From positions 1-60,259 of the forward strand of contig JADFWT010000004.1 of assembly GCA_015233785.1 (NCBI GenBank): a DNA stretch of 60,259 nt. The letters are read 5' to 3'. This document shows, one piece after another, positions 15,675-25,184 of the stretch (its first letter is position 1; every line of letters begins with the position of its first letter). The position numbers were made by a program, and so were the translations under genes. The notes below the pieces were generated by a model that worked only from the letters and a program-made list of their open reading frames with translations, was not told the origin of the DNA and made no database searches. The DNA comes from Magnetococcales bacterium. GTDB taxonomy: Bacteria; Pseudomonadota; Magnetococcia; Magnetococcales; JADFWT01.

Positions 15675-18209
15675 ATGGCCCCCGCATCCAACAACGGCCA
15701 GACCCTCTCCATCCCCCAGGCGATACAGCACGCGCTGAATCACCATCAGGCCGGGCAGTTCCCGGAGGCCGAGGCGATCTACCGCCAGATTCTGTCCGCC
15801 GACCCTAACCAACCAGACGCCCTGCATCTGTTAGGGGCCATCGCTCAGCAGTTCGGTCAGGTGGATGACGCCATCCATCTTATGGAGCGGGCTGTTGCCG
15901 CCAACAACGCGCTTGCACCTGCACACTGCAACCTCGGCCATCTCTATCGACAACAGGGACGACGGAAAAAGGCCCTGATATCCCTGCGCAAGGCAGCCCA
16001 ACTAGACCCCAATCTGGCCGAGGCTCATAACGGTCTGGGCAATCTCTACATGGACCGCGATAAACTACGCAAGGCGACAGCCTGCTTTAAAAAAGCCGTG
16101 GCCATTCAACCCAACCTCTTTGAGGCCCATAATAACCTTGGTAATGTTCTGGCAAGACAAAACAGACCGGAGGAGGCCCAATCACACTACGAAACGGCCA
16201 TCACCCTTCAGCCCCAGTCCGCCGAGGCCCATGACAATCTTGGCGCACTCTATCTCAGCATGGCCCGCTGGGAGGCGGCGGAAAAGAGCTTCCAGCAGGC
16301 CATAGCCGCACAACCCAACTACGCCCCTGCGTTTACAAATCTGGCTAGACTCCACCTTGAACAGGGTGCGTACGATCAAGCGTTATCAGCTCTCCAGCAA
16401 GCTAGGTCATTGCTACCGGACGATGCCGAACCGGCCATGTTGGTGGGCCTGATCCATGAACAACAAGGAGACTTCTCGGCGGCTGAAGAGGGGTATCGGC
16501 ACGCCACCGAGATTGACCCTAAGTTGGCCAAGGCACACAACAATCGGGGCAACATGCAAAACCGCCTGGGACGACTCCAGGAGGCTATGGAGAGTTACCG
16601 CGAAGCACTGGCCATTCGCCCCGACTATGTGGAAGCCCACTATAATGCTGCCCATACCAGACGCTCTTTGGGACAACTGGAGCAAGCAGCGGACAGCTAT
16701 CGAAAGGCGATCGCCTTTCGGCCCCATTTTCCTGATGCTCATAACAATCTGGGAGCACTGCTCTCTGAACTGGGGCGTCTGGATGAGGCCACCGTTCACT
16801 TTCAACGGGCCCTGAAGCTACGCCCCAATGATCAGGATGCCCTGAACAACCTTGGAAGTGCCCTGCGAGACCAGGGGCAACTCACAGAAGCGACCGATTG
16901 TTACCGGCAGGCTATCCATAACGGTGGCGGATTCGGCGTGGTGAAGAATTTGATCAGCACCATGCTCTACACCCCTGATATTGATCATGAGACGCTCTTT
17001 GAGACCAGCCGGGAGCATATGGCCCGCTGCGCCGCCCGCATTGGCCCCAAGGGACCCATCCAAGCTCCTGAACTCGCCTCACTCACCGATCCAACTTCTG
17101 GCACCCATCGTCTGCGGGTGGGGTATCTATCATCCGATTTTCGAGATCATCCGGTCGGCCATAACATCTATCCCCTGCTGGCACTTCATGATCCAAGCAA
17201 GGTGGACCTATACTGTTACGCCGACCCGCCCAACGAAGACACCATGACGGCCCGTTTTCGAGAGGCAGCCCTGCACTGGCGCTCGGTACGAGGTTGGAGT
17301 AGCCACCAGATTGCCGAGAAGATCCGTCAGGACGGCATTCACATCATGGTTTATCTGGCCGGATGGATGGATTCCAACCGCCCCCTGGTGGCCACGTGGC
17401 GTCCGGCCCCCATTCAAGTGAGCTTCCACGACATCGCCTCATCCACCCTAACCGAGATGGATTACTGGCTCTCCGATAGCGTGTTGCATCCTGAATCGGG
17501 AAGCCGGGAGCAGTTCAGCGAAAAGCTCTGGCGCTTGCCTCACTTCTACAGCTACCCAAAACTCGACAAGGCCCCGGAAACAGCTCCCCCTCCTTGTGAG
17601 AAGCATGGCTTTATCACCTTTGGTTCCTTCAATCGATTGACCAAGATCAATCCGAAGGTGATTGCCCTCTGGGCCAAAATTCTGGATCGCGTTCCCGATT
17701 CAAAGCTACGACTCAAATATCGTAACCATCTGGGCAGCACCCCGATTCGGGATGCCCTGCGTGGGGCCTTTGGGGAACATGGCATCCCCTCGGAACGTCT
17801 CATTCTGGACCGATCGCTGGACGATGGCCAAGCCCATCTGTCGCACTATAAAAACGTAGATATCGCTCTAGATCCATTCCCCTTCACCGGAGCCACCACC
17901 ACCTTTCAGGCGCTCTGGATGGGTGTACCGGTCATCTCCCTGCTGGGGGATGGGTTTGTTCATCGGATGGCGGGAGATATTCTGGTACATGCAGGGCTGT
18001 CGGGGTGGGCAGTTGCCACACCGGAAGCTTATGTACAACGGGCCGTCTCCGCCGCAGCCAATAAGCCACTGCTACGGGAGATGCGCATAAAGCTTCGGCA
18101 GCAGGTTAGGAACTCTGTGCTCTGTGATGGGCCGGGTTACGCTCAAGATGTGGAACGGGCGTTTGTGGAGATGTGGCACCAACAGACAGGAGCCAATATT
18201 TCATCATGA
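15675..18209 (+). CDS. TPR-containing O-GlcNAc transferase-like (SPINDLY-type) glycosyltransferase
   Basis: Residues ~10-440 are about twelve TPR units of 34 residues (signature 'AEAHNNLGN...A...Y..A'). The catalytic region starts near 481 with VGYLSSDFRDHPVGHN, equivalent to the HP motif around His498 of human OGT. FNRLTKINP carries the Lys equivalent to human Lys842, and DPFPFTGATTTFQALWMG (~733) matches the nucleotide-sugar loop, with Ala-Thr-Thr-Thr and Gln where plant SPINDLY has Glu. The family (GT41) transfers GlcNAc or fucose to Ser/Thr of proteins; the donor here is unknown. Start has AAGGAG nine bases upstream. It follows the PP2C gene by 87 bp. Confidence 0.9.
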   Translation: MAPASNNGQTLSIPQAIQHALNHHQAGQFPEAEAIYRQILSADPNQPDALHLLGAIAQQFGQVDDAIHLMERAVAANNALAPAHCNLGHLYRQQGRRKKALISLRKAAQLDPNLAEAHNGLGNLYMDRDKLRKATACFKKAVAIQPNLFEAHNNLGNVLARQNRPEEAQSHYETAITLQPQSAEAHDNLGALYLSMARWEAAEKSFQQAIAAQPNYAPAFTNLARLHLEQGAYDQALSALQQARSLLPDDAEPAMLVGLIHEQQGDFSAAEEGYRHATEIDPKLAKAHNNRGNMQNRLGRLQEAMESYREALAIRPDYVEAHYNAAHTRRSLGQLEQAADSYRKAIAFRPHFPDAHNNLGALLSELGRLDEATVHFQRALKLRPNDQDALNNLGSALRDQGQLTEATDCYRQAIHNGGGFGVVKNLISTMLYTPDIDHETLFETSREHMARCAARIGPKGPIQAPELASLTDPTSGTHRLRVGYLSSDFRDHPVGHNIYPLLALHDPSKVDLYCYADPPNEDTMTARFREAALHWRSVRGWSSHQIAEKIRQDGIHIMVYLAGWMDSNRPLVATWRPAPIQVSFHDIASSTLTEMDYWLSDSVLHPESGSREQFSEKLWRLPHFYSYPKLDKAPETAPPPCEKHGFITFGSFNRLTKINPKVIALWAKILDRVPDSKLRLKYRNHLGSTPIRDALRGAFGEHGIPSERLILDRSLDDGQAHLSHYKNVDIALDPFPFTGATTTFQALWMGVPVISLLGDGFVHRMAGDILVHAGLSGWAVATPEAYVQRAVSAAANKPLLREMRIKLRQQVRNSVLCDGPGYAQDVERAFVEMWHQQTGANISS

Positions 18210-18259
18210 TGAAATGACCGACAAGTAATCCCTATGGAAGAAGCCTGGAATCCGTCGAT

Positions 18260-20665
18260 TCAGTTCCCTTTCGCTCCTCCACCCTGCGCACTCTTCTCCC
18301 ACAGCCGCTCATAAACCGCCTCCACCTCACGGGCATAGGTCGCGCCATCCAAAAGCGGTGACTCCATCACCTGCTGCCGAAGCCCAGCTCGCAAGAGATC
18401 CAGCGCGGTGAGATCCGCCGCCAGCTTCACCGCCGCCTCTACATACCCCGCTTTGTCATCCACCGCCAAGTCATTCAATCCGGCATGCACGACAATATCC
18501 GTCGCCATACGTCCGACAAAATTCTGTCCCTTGAGAGTGATGACCGGAACCCCCATCCAGAGCGCCTGAAAGGTGGTGGTGGCTCCGGTAAAAGGGAATG
18601 GATCCAAGGCGATATCCGCCTGATGGTAGTTCGCCATGTGGGAACTGTGAACCTCAAGCTCACTCTTCAGAATCAGCCGATCACTGGAGATGCCAGTCTC
18701 CTCAAAGCGCTGGATCACCCGCTGGCGCAGTGATTCATTGGCCAGATGGTTGCGATATTTAAGCAGCAGCTTGGAGCCCGGAACCGCCTTCAGAACCTCT
18801 CCCCATAGATCCACTACCTGCAGGTTGATTTTGGAAAAGTTATTGAGAGAGATAAAGGTGATATGGCCGCACTCCAATGCCGGAAGCGATGAGACTGGCG
18901 GGGTCTCCTCCGGTTCGGGGTAGACATAGAAGTTTGGTAGCCGCACCAACGCTTCCGTAAAACGCTCTTCGGTCTCCCCATCTGGATGCACCACCGCATC
19001 GGTGAACCAATAGTCCATCTCATCCAGGGCGGTGGTGGCAGAGCTGTGATAACTGATCTGAACCGGAACCGGACGATATAGCGCCGCCATGGTGCGGTTG
19101 GCATCAAACAGCCCCGCCAGATAAACGGCAATGTGAATCCCATCTTCACGCAGCGTCGCTGCCAGTTGCTGGTCGGTAAGTCCATTGGTCACCCGCCAGT
19201 GATGACACACCCCCTTGATGCGCTCGGTGACATCATCCGGCTGATTAAGCTCGGCATAGCCATATAGTTCAAAGCGATCCGGATCATGGTGAATGAGCAG
19301 CGGCAGAAGATTGAAAGCCACCGGATGGTCACGAAAATCAGAGGATAGATAGGCCACCTTGAGCCGCTCGGGGGGGGCTTCCGGCTTCCATGGCTCCAGA
19401 GGCACCACACAGGCACTCTCCACAGCCTTCAATACATGGCTGCGAAGTGTCCCGAACAGGGTCTCGTTATCAATATCCGGTTGGTATAGCAGCGCATTGA
19501 GATACGACTTGACCCGCTCAAAGGGAGCCCCCAGTTCAACATCCCGACGATAGTGTGTCAGCGCCTCTGCATGACGCGACAACGCGTTGCAGGCATTGGC
19601 CAGATTGCTATGGGCCTCCCCCTGGTTTGGTTCCAGAACCAACGCTTTTTCATAGCAAGCCGCCGCCTTATCAAACAGCCCTTGAGCATGATAGGCGCTG
19701 CCTAGATTGTTCAACACCCCGGCATTGTCCGCATCCATGGCCAACGCCTTCTCAAAACAGTCGCTGGCGGTCTTCTTATCACCCATCATGTGGATGACGG
19801 TGCCGAGATTGTTGTACGCCTCCACTCGAGTTGGATCCAGAGAGATGGCCCGATCATAGCAGACCACCGCCTCATCATGACGCCCCTGAGCCGCAAAAAG
19901 ATCCCCCAACTTGATCTGCCCAATCACATTGTCAGGCTCCAATTGTTGAACCCTCTGCAGGTGCTCCAAGGCGGCGTCGTAATCCCCCTTAGCAAGGAGC
20001 GCTCCGCCAAGCATCACAAGCAATGGGGCGGAATCAGGCCACTGCACCCTGGCCTGCTCAAGATAGCCCAACGCCCGATCATAATCCCCCATTTCAGCAA
20101 GAAGATCCCCCATATTACCGAGAATCTGGGGGGACTCCGGCAACAAATCCAACGCTTTATGAAACTGCGCCAAAGCCCCTTTCAAATCCCCCCCACGACG
20201 CATAACGTTGCCCAAGTTATTGCAACTCCCCGCGTCATTGGGGTTGATGGCCAGCGCCCTCTCCAGTGCTTCCCGGGCCTCCTCCAACGCACCAAGGTCC
20301 AACAGCGCGCCACCCAGCCCAGAGAGGGCATTGCCATCCTCAGGTGCAATGGAAAGAGCCTGACGATAACTCTGCACCGCCTCTTCCCCACGCCCCTGAC
20401 TACGCAGCACATTACCAAGATTGGCCATGGCCGGAAAAAACTCAGCATGGGCGGCAATGGCCTGCCGCATACGCCGTTCGGCCTCCTGTAATTCGCCGCT
20501 GTGATGGGCAATAACCCCCAGAAGATGTAACGCATCCGGTTGCCTGGGATCGGCCTGAAGAATCTGATGATAAATCTGCCCCGCCTCGGCTAAGCGTCCG
20601 GCTTGATGGTGTTCCACGGCAATGCGCAGAGCATCGCTCAAGGTGATCTGCTGTTGGGACGGCAT
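18260..20665 (-). CDS. TPR-containing O-GlcNAc transferase-like glycosyltransferase (second copy)
   Basis: This 801-residue protein has the same plan as the gene at 15675-18209: TPR units from ~10 to ~400 and a catalytic half with YLSSDFRDHPVAFN (~437-450), NNFSKINLQ, and DPFPFTGATTTFQALWMG (~690). Here the residue pair after HP is Ala-Phe instead of Gly-His, a local difference near the active site. It lies convergent to the first copy (50 bp apart) and 71 bp downstream of the hybrid kinase on the same strand, so it may be co-transcribed with the kinase unit. A GGAG site lies ten bases before the ATG. The first codons mirror the other copies (SDALRIAVEHHQAGRL...). Confidence 0.9.
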   Translation of the reverse strand: MPSQQQITLSDALRIAVEHHQAGRLAEAGQIYHQILQADPRQPDALHLLGVIAHHSGELQEAERRMRQAIAAHAEFFPAMANLGNVLRSQGRGEEAVQSYRQALSIAPEDGNALSGLGGALLDLGALEEAREALERALAINPNDAGSCNNLGNVMRRGGDLKGALAQFHKALDLLPESPQILGNMGDLLAEMGDYDRALGYLEQARVQWPDSAPLLVMLGGALLAKGDYDAALEHLQRVQQLEPDNVIGQIKLGDLFAAQGRHDEAVVCYDRAISLDPTRVEAYNNLGTVIHMMGDKKTASDCFEKALAMDADNAGVLNNLGSAYHAQGLFDKAAACYEKALVLEPNQGEAHSNLANACNALSRHAEALTHYRRDVELGAPFERVKSYLNALLYQPDIDNETLFGTLRSHVLKAVESACVVPLEPWKPEAPPERLKVAYLSSDFRDHPVAFNLLPLLIHHDPDRFELYGYAELNQPDDVTERIKGVCHHWRVTNGLTDQQLAATLREDGIHIAVYLAGLFDANRTMAALYRPVPVQISYHSSATTALDEMDYWFTDAVVHPDGETEERFTEALVRLPNFYVYPEPEETPPVSSLPALECGHITFISLNNFSKINLQVVDLWGEVLKAVPGSKLLLKYRNHLANESLRQRVIQRFEETGISSDRLILKSELEVHSSHMANYHQADIALDPFPFTGATTTFQALWMGVPVITLKGQNFVGRMATDIVVHAGLNDLAVDDKAGYVEAAVKLAADLTALDLLRAGLRQQVMESPLLDGATYAREVEAVYERLWEKSAQGGGAKGN

Positions 20666-20736
20666 GGGCTGTTTCTCTCCGGCGGCTGGATGGTTCTGAG
20701 ACCTGCCATCATGGCAAGACCCCGATCATGCCCAGC

Positions 20737-23382
20737 TCACGCCTCATCGCGCAACACCTCCCGCAGAGCGGCCGCCAACTCCTCCCGAATAAACGGCTTC
20801 TGCAAAAAACCGTCAAACCCCTTCTCATGGGCATTGTTGGCGGTAACGCTCTCACTAAACCCTGTGCAGATCATCATCGGCAACTCCGGGGCCACCTGTC
20901 GCGCAACCTGACCCAAGGCAAGTCCGGTCATCTCCGGCATGGTCTGATCGGTAATCAGAAGCCGGTATCGACTCGGCTCCAATTTCAGAGCCTCCAGCGC
21001 CGGTTTGGCCCGTTCAAAAGAAACCACCGAATATCCAAGAGAACCCAACATCTTGCAACCAACCTTCAGCAGCGTCGGGTCATCATCCACCAGAAGAATT
21101 TCCCCCGACTCAACACGCGTCTTCACCGGTGTAACGATGGTGTCGGGGACTTGTGTTAACGGGGATGGTTGATCCGCAATTGGTAGATGAATGGTGAAGC
21201 TGGTTCCATACCCCAATCGACTCTCCACCTGAATCGAACCACCACATCCCCGCACAATACCATGCGTGACCGCCAACCCCAGCCCACTCCCCTTGCCCTT
21301 TTCTCGGGTGGTAAAAAACGGCTCAAAGATCCGTCCAAGATGCGCCTCTTCAATCCCTTCGCCATGATCAGTGACCACCAGCCGCACATAGTGACCAGGC
21401 TCAATTCTCAGAGATACAGCCTCCGACGACGAAATCCAGCAGGCGGTCAACTGGAGTTCCAACACCCCGCCATCCGGCATGGCGTGTCCGGCATTGACAC
21501 ACAGATTCATCACCATCTGCTGAATTTGCGACGCATCCCCCATCAACACGACATCAGGGACCGTTAACTCCGGATGAATCTCAATCGTGGCAGGCAGTGT
21601 CGCCCGTATCAGGCGAATGGTTTCTGCAACAACCTGCTGAGGCTGAAGAGGCTCCCTGACCCCCTTCCCCCCCTGGCGACTGAAGGTTAGAAGCTGCCTT
21701 ACCAGATCCCGCCCCCGACCCGAGGCGGTCATGATCTCCTCCAGACTGGTTTGCAACTGCACCTGATCGTCCAGGCTCAGAGTGGCCAACTCACCATGCC
21801 CCATAATGATGCCGAGAATGTTGTTGAAGTCATGGGCAATGCCCCCAGCCAGCGCACCAATCGCCTTCATGCGACGGGTCTGTTCCAGCTCTCGCATCAT
21901 GCGCTTCTGCTCGGTGATGTCTCTCGCCAGAGCCATCCAGCGAACAGGCCGTCCCTCGGCATCCCGTACCCACCAACCACGAATCAACACCTGGGCCATC
22001 TCGCCATCGTGCCGGAGACAACGCTGCTCCAGCACAACACCATCCCGCTGCTCATCACCAGAAGCCTGACAGGCCACCTGATCCCACCATGGATCGGGAA
22101 ACAGAGCACGATGGGGCATCTCTTTCAACACCTCCATCGTATGACCGACCATTTTGAGAAAAGCGTCGTTGGCCTCCTCGATATGCCCTTGGGAATCGAC
22201 AAAAAAGATCCCCTCCCCCGAAGTTTTAAACAGCGTGCGGTATCTCTTTTCCGAATCTCTCCGCGCCAGCTCGGCATGATGTCGCTCAGTAACATCCTCC
22301 GCCACACCCACCACACGAAAAATCTCCCCCTGCTCATCCATCACCGGATAGACGCGCGAAAGAATCCAACGCGTCTCTCCATCTGGGCGCATGATCCGAT
22401 ACTCAGGGAAGGCATATTCCACAAACGAGCGCTGGCTCAGCCACGCCACCTGAGCAGAAACCCTCTCTCGATCCTCTACCACCACCGAGTCAAGCCAGGA
22501 TAATGGGTTCTCAATCAGATTCTGACGGCTACGACCCCAGATTTGTTCATAGGCGATACTGACATAGTAGATCTGCTCCCACGTTCTACTACTGATCCAG
22601 AACACATCCCGCACACTATTGGACAGCATCCGAAATCGCTCTTCCGCTTCGGTCAACGACTTAAACGAACCACTCAAATTACTGCCCATCTTGTTGATGG
22701 CATTCACCACCCGTTCAATCTCATCTCCATCTCCCCGATGCATCGCCGGTCGATCCAGATGGCAGGGGGTGAAGGGGCGATGCGGTGTCATCTCCTGCAC
22801 AAACGCCGCCAGATAGGTCAAATGACGCGTTACCAAATACTGAAACAGAAACAGGATGAAACCTGCCACCAGGAAAGTCTTGAGAGCGTTACTGATTAAG
22901 ATCATCAACGCCTGGTCCAGCAACCGCCAGTAGACGCCATCCATGCCCACCACCACCTCAAGAACACCGATCTCCAAGCGGCTGCCCCGGTAGTGAGCGT
23001 GGAGTGGAAAATCGCGTTTGATTTGGTAATGGGCGATGATGCGCCCGTTCTTCCAGCGCCGCTTCCCTTTTAGATGAATGGCCAGATACTCCACATGAGG
23101 CATCCGGGAGAGACCCTTTAGCTGCAAGCGGATCTGTTGCTCATCCACCACCCAAACACTTTGGGCAATGCTCTCCAGATGGCCATCCTGAATATCTTTG
23201 TTGAAAAATTGATGAATGCTCGCAAGCTCCTCCTGAAAATTATGATAGAGCTGGAACGTCGTGGTTGCCACCGTGATCAACGAACTGAACAAGATCACCG
23301 CAAACGTCAGGCGTCGGGCAATCGGACCGCCGGGAAAAAGCCGATCCACCCCCCCTTTCAACCATGCCGTTATTGGTTTCAC
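20737..23382 (-). CDS. Hybrid sensor histidine kinase with two PAS domains
   Basis: The 881-residue protein has membrane segments near 24-45 and 155-180 enclosing a periplasmic domain, then a HAMP-like linker. Two PAS domains follow (~250-375 with C-terminal 'VVGVAEDVTERH', and ~380-495). The kinase core is of the 'AGGIAHDFNNILG' class (His517), with an HATPase (NLCVNAGHAM; GKGSGLGLAV) and a receiver containing ITDQTMPEMTG (Asp812). Its ATG overlaps the stop of the binding-protein gene (ATGA), so both should be translated together. The HDFNN type of kinase is common in hybrid phosphorelay proteins without a cognate response regulator gene, as here. Confidence 0.9.
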   Translation of the reverse strand: MKPITAWLKGGVDRLFPGGPIARRLTFAVILFSSLITVATTTFQLYHNFQEELASIHQFFNKDIQDGHLESIAQSVWVVDEQQIRLQLKGLSRMPHVEYLAIHLKGKRRWKNGRIIAHYQIKRDFPLHAHYRGSRLEIGVLEVVVGMDGVYWRLLDQALMILISNALKTFLVAGFILFLFQYLVTRHLTYLAAFVQEMTPHRPFTPCHLDRPAMHRGDGDEIERVVNAINKMGSNLSGSFKSLTEAEERFRMLSNSVRDVFWISSRTWEQIYYVSIAYEQIWGRSRQNLIENPLSWLDSVVVEDRERVSAQVAWLSQRSFVEYAFPEYRIMRPDGETRWILSRVYPVMDEQGEIFRVVGVAEDVTERHHAELARRDSEKRYRTLFKTSGEGIFFVDSQGHIEEANDAFLKMVGHTMEVLKEMPHRALFPDPWWDQVACQASGDEQRDGVVLEQRCLRHDGEMAQVLIRGWWVRDAEGRPVRWMALARDITEQKRMMRELEQTRRMKAIGALAGGIAHDFNNILGIIMGHGELATLSLDDQVQLQTSLEEIMTASGRGRDLVRQLLTFSRQGGKGVREPLQPQQVVAETIRLIRATLPATIEIHPELTVPDVVLMGDASQIQQMVMNLCVNAGHAMPDGGVLELQLTACWISSSEAVSLRIEPGHYVRLVVTDHGEGIEEAHLGRIFEPFFTTREKGKGSGLGLAVTHGIVRGCGGSIQVESRLGYGTSFTIHLPIADQPSPLTQVPDTIVTPVKTRVESGEILLVDDDPTLLKVGCKMLGSLGYSVVSFERAKPALEALKLEPSRYRLLITDQTMPEMTGLALGQVARQVAPELPMMICTGFSESVTANNAHEKGFDGFLQKPFIREELAAALREVLRDEA

Positions 23383-24128
23383 GGTGCACTTTCCTCACGA
23401 ACATAGGGTGCTAATACTTTCTGAGACAGCTCTTGAATCCACCCCTCACGCCGCATATCTTGCAGTACACTGGTTACCTTGGGGACCAGAGACCGGTGAC
23501 GTTTGTGCAGATAGAGAAACATCTCGCGACTGGCCAGCGGCGGTGAAAGCGCATGAACCTCCGTAAAGCCAAGATCACGTATCATGTACAGCCCCTGCCA
23601 TCGTTCATAGACCACCACCTCAACCCGCCCCAGATTCAACAGTTCAAAAAGCTGTTCGGGATGGCGCACCCGAACCAATTCGCGGACAGTGGCCAGATTT
23701 TTCTCCAGAATCTTCCAGCCCGTAATAATGGCCACTGAATGGTCGCTAAGGCTCTCCCAGCCGTCGATCAAGATATCCCGGCTCCTGGAGAACGCCACAA
23801 AGTCGTAATCCACCACCTTCTCGGGAACCCGTACGATATTGGGATAGAGCAGAGATAGCCCCTTCACGCGGGGAAGATCGCCGTCATCAAACCCTTCGTT
23901 GACCATCATCAGTGCACGCTCAGCAGGCAAGCGGTGCATGGAGATTTTGATCCCCAAGCGCCGGAATGCCTCCTCGGCAATCCGATCATGCAAACCCGCC
24001 CCATCAGGACGTGCCAGAGGCGGCCTACCAAAGGTGTTAATGGCAAGCGGCTCTCCACCCCATGCCCATAGCGGCACAAGAATCAGAGAAACGGCCAGCA
24101 ACAACCCGATGCGGGGCCTCTGCTTCAT
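23379..24128 (-). CDS. SBP_bac_3-like periplasmic binding protein paired with a sensor kinase
   Basis: The ATG at 24128 is preferred because AGGAG lies four bases upstream; an ATG at 24140 overlaps that site. A signal peptide (RIGLLLAVSLILVPLWAWG) precedes a family-3 solute-binding fold of ~220 residues: INTFGRPPLARPDGAGLHDRI, LPAERALMMVNEGFDDGDL, a hinge around SVAIITGWKILEKN, and VEVVVYERWQG. No transporter genes are adjacent. The 4-bp ATGA overlap with the downstream kinase points to a soluble ligand receptor for that kinase. The ligand cannot be told; the family binds amino acids and related small molecules. Confidence 0.8.
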   Translation of the reverse strand: MKQRPRIGLLLAVSLILVPLWAWGGEPLAINTFGRPPLARPDGAGLHDRIAEEAFRRLGIKISMHRLPAERALMMVNEGFDDGDLPRVKGLSLLYPNIVRVPEKVVDYDFVAFSRSRDILIDGWESLSDHSVAIITGWKILEKNLATVRELVRVRHPEQLFELLNLGRVEVVVYERWQGLYMIRDLGFTEVHALSPPLASREMFLYLHKRHRSLVPKVTSVLQDMRREGWIQELSQKVLAPYVREESAP

Positions 24129-24257
24129 CGCACTCCTCATATGTGGTGATCAAAACAACGGAACAAGGACTGGCGTCGGTCTTACGCCGAGCTTCGTTCA
24201 GCCCTTTTTACAGGGTATCATATTTTATGGGTGGATAAGGCATGAAATGGTGGCAAT

Positions 24258-25052
24258 TTACAGGAGCTTCCTTAAGCGCGCACGATACATGGCGCACAAT
24301 GTAAAAGCATCGGTGATGGTGCCGTCTGCAATCAGGCGTTCCACCTCCTCCACATCGAACAGACGAAGGCGAACTATCCCCTCCTCCTCTTGAACGGATC
24401 CGATCTCATCCAACTCGGCAAAGAAGAGTGCCGACTGCTCATCGGTAACCCCGGTGTTGGTATGCATCATCCCCAACGACTCTAAACGAACAACGCGACC
24501 CTCAATCTCCTCTTGCACCTCCTGGCAAGCCGTCTCCTCTGGGGTAAGACGGGGTGATCCAAAACCTCGCGGCAGTTCAAGATGAAGATCGCGGGTGGCA
24601 TGACGAAACTGCTCCACCATGACCACTTGGGAGCGGTAGAGCGGCAGCACCACCGAGCCGGGCGTCATGGCCGGGTTCATGACCACGCGAATGTAAATCC
24701 CATAGCGCCCTGGAGAGAACCGGACAGGATCACGGAGTACCGAGAAAAATTCATTCTGGTAGAGCAGGCCCAACCGTGCCCACGATTCGGGGACTCCGAG
24801 CTGCTTCATGCGATCAACACCGCCCTGTTCAGCAAGCCGTAACGCTCGCGCATCATAGACAATTTCCGTACCGACTGGCCCCTTCGGATTACGGAATAGC
24901 TGCGGTTGCTCACGGCGCATTTGCCGATAGGCTGCCAAAGGGTCAGACGGCGACGACCCCCTCTGGTCATCACACCTCAGTTGCGGCTGTTTCTCCTGCA
25001 CCTTGATGCTCCTCGCACGACAACAATCGGCAGCCTCTCCACCTGATCTCAT
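24258..25052 (-). CDS. Nudix hydrolase
   Basis: In the 264-residue protein the Nudix region is LELPRGFGSPRLTPEETACQ followed by EVQEEIEGRV, near residues 160-190. It resembles ADP-ribose pyrophosphatases (E-L-P-x-G ... E-x-x-A-x-x-E-x-x-E-E). The box departs from the consensus: Gln replaces the usual Arg of REUxEE, and one residue is inserted before the Gly. The metal-binding glutamates are kept, so activity on a nucleoside-diphosphate derivative is possible. The first ~85 residues are an extra N-terminal region with YRQMRREQPQLF. Start at 25052 has only a weak AGGA. It is divergent from the SDR gene. Confidence 0.8.
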   Translation of the reverse strand: MRSGGEAADCCRARSIKVQEKQPQLRCDDQRGSSPSDPLAAYRQMRREQPQLFRNPKGPVGTEIVYDARALRLAEQGGVDRMKQLGVPESWARLGLLYQNEFFSVLRDPVRFSPGRYGIYIRVVMNPAMTPGSVVLPLYRSQVVMVEQFRHATRDLHLELPRGFGSPRLTPEETACQEVQEEIEGRVVRLESLGMMHTNTGVTDEQSALFFAELDEIGSVQEEEGIVRLRLFDVEEVERLIADGTITDAFTLCAMYRARLRKLL

Positions 25053-25184
25053 GACTGACTATCCTGAAAGGTCGTTATTTCATGATCAAGGAAATAACAA
25101 CCAAGGCTACCCATTTCCCCCTTCCGCTCTATTCCTGCTACCATAAGCACCATCACCATTTCGGCACCACAAGGAGAACCCATC

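Noticed and set aside
19790..20491. 233-codon plus-strand frame
   Set aside because: It is the antisense shadow of the TPR region of the second OGT gene; long shadows are expected opposite repeat-coding DNA.
21751..22503. 250-codon plus-strand frame
   Set aside because: It lies antisense to the PAS/HisKA region of the hybrid kinase, with no protein family pattern.
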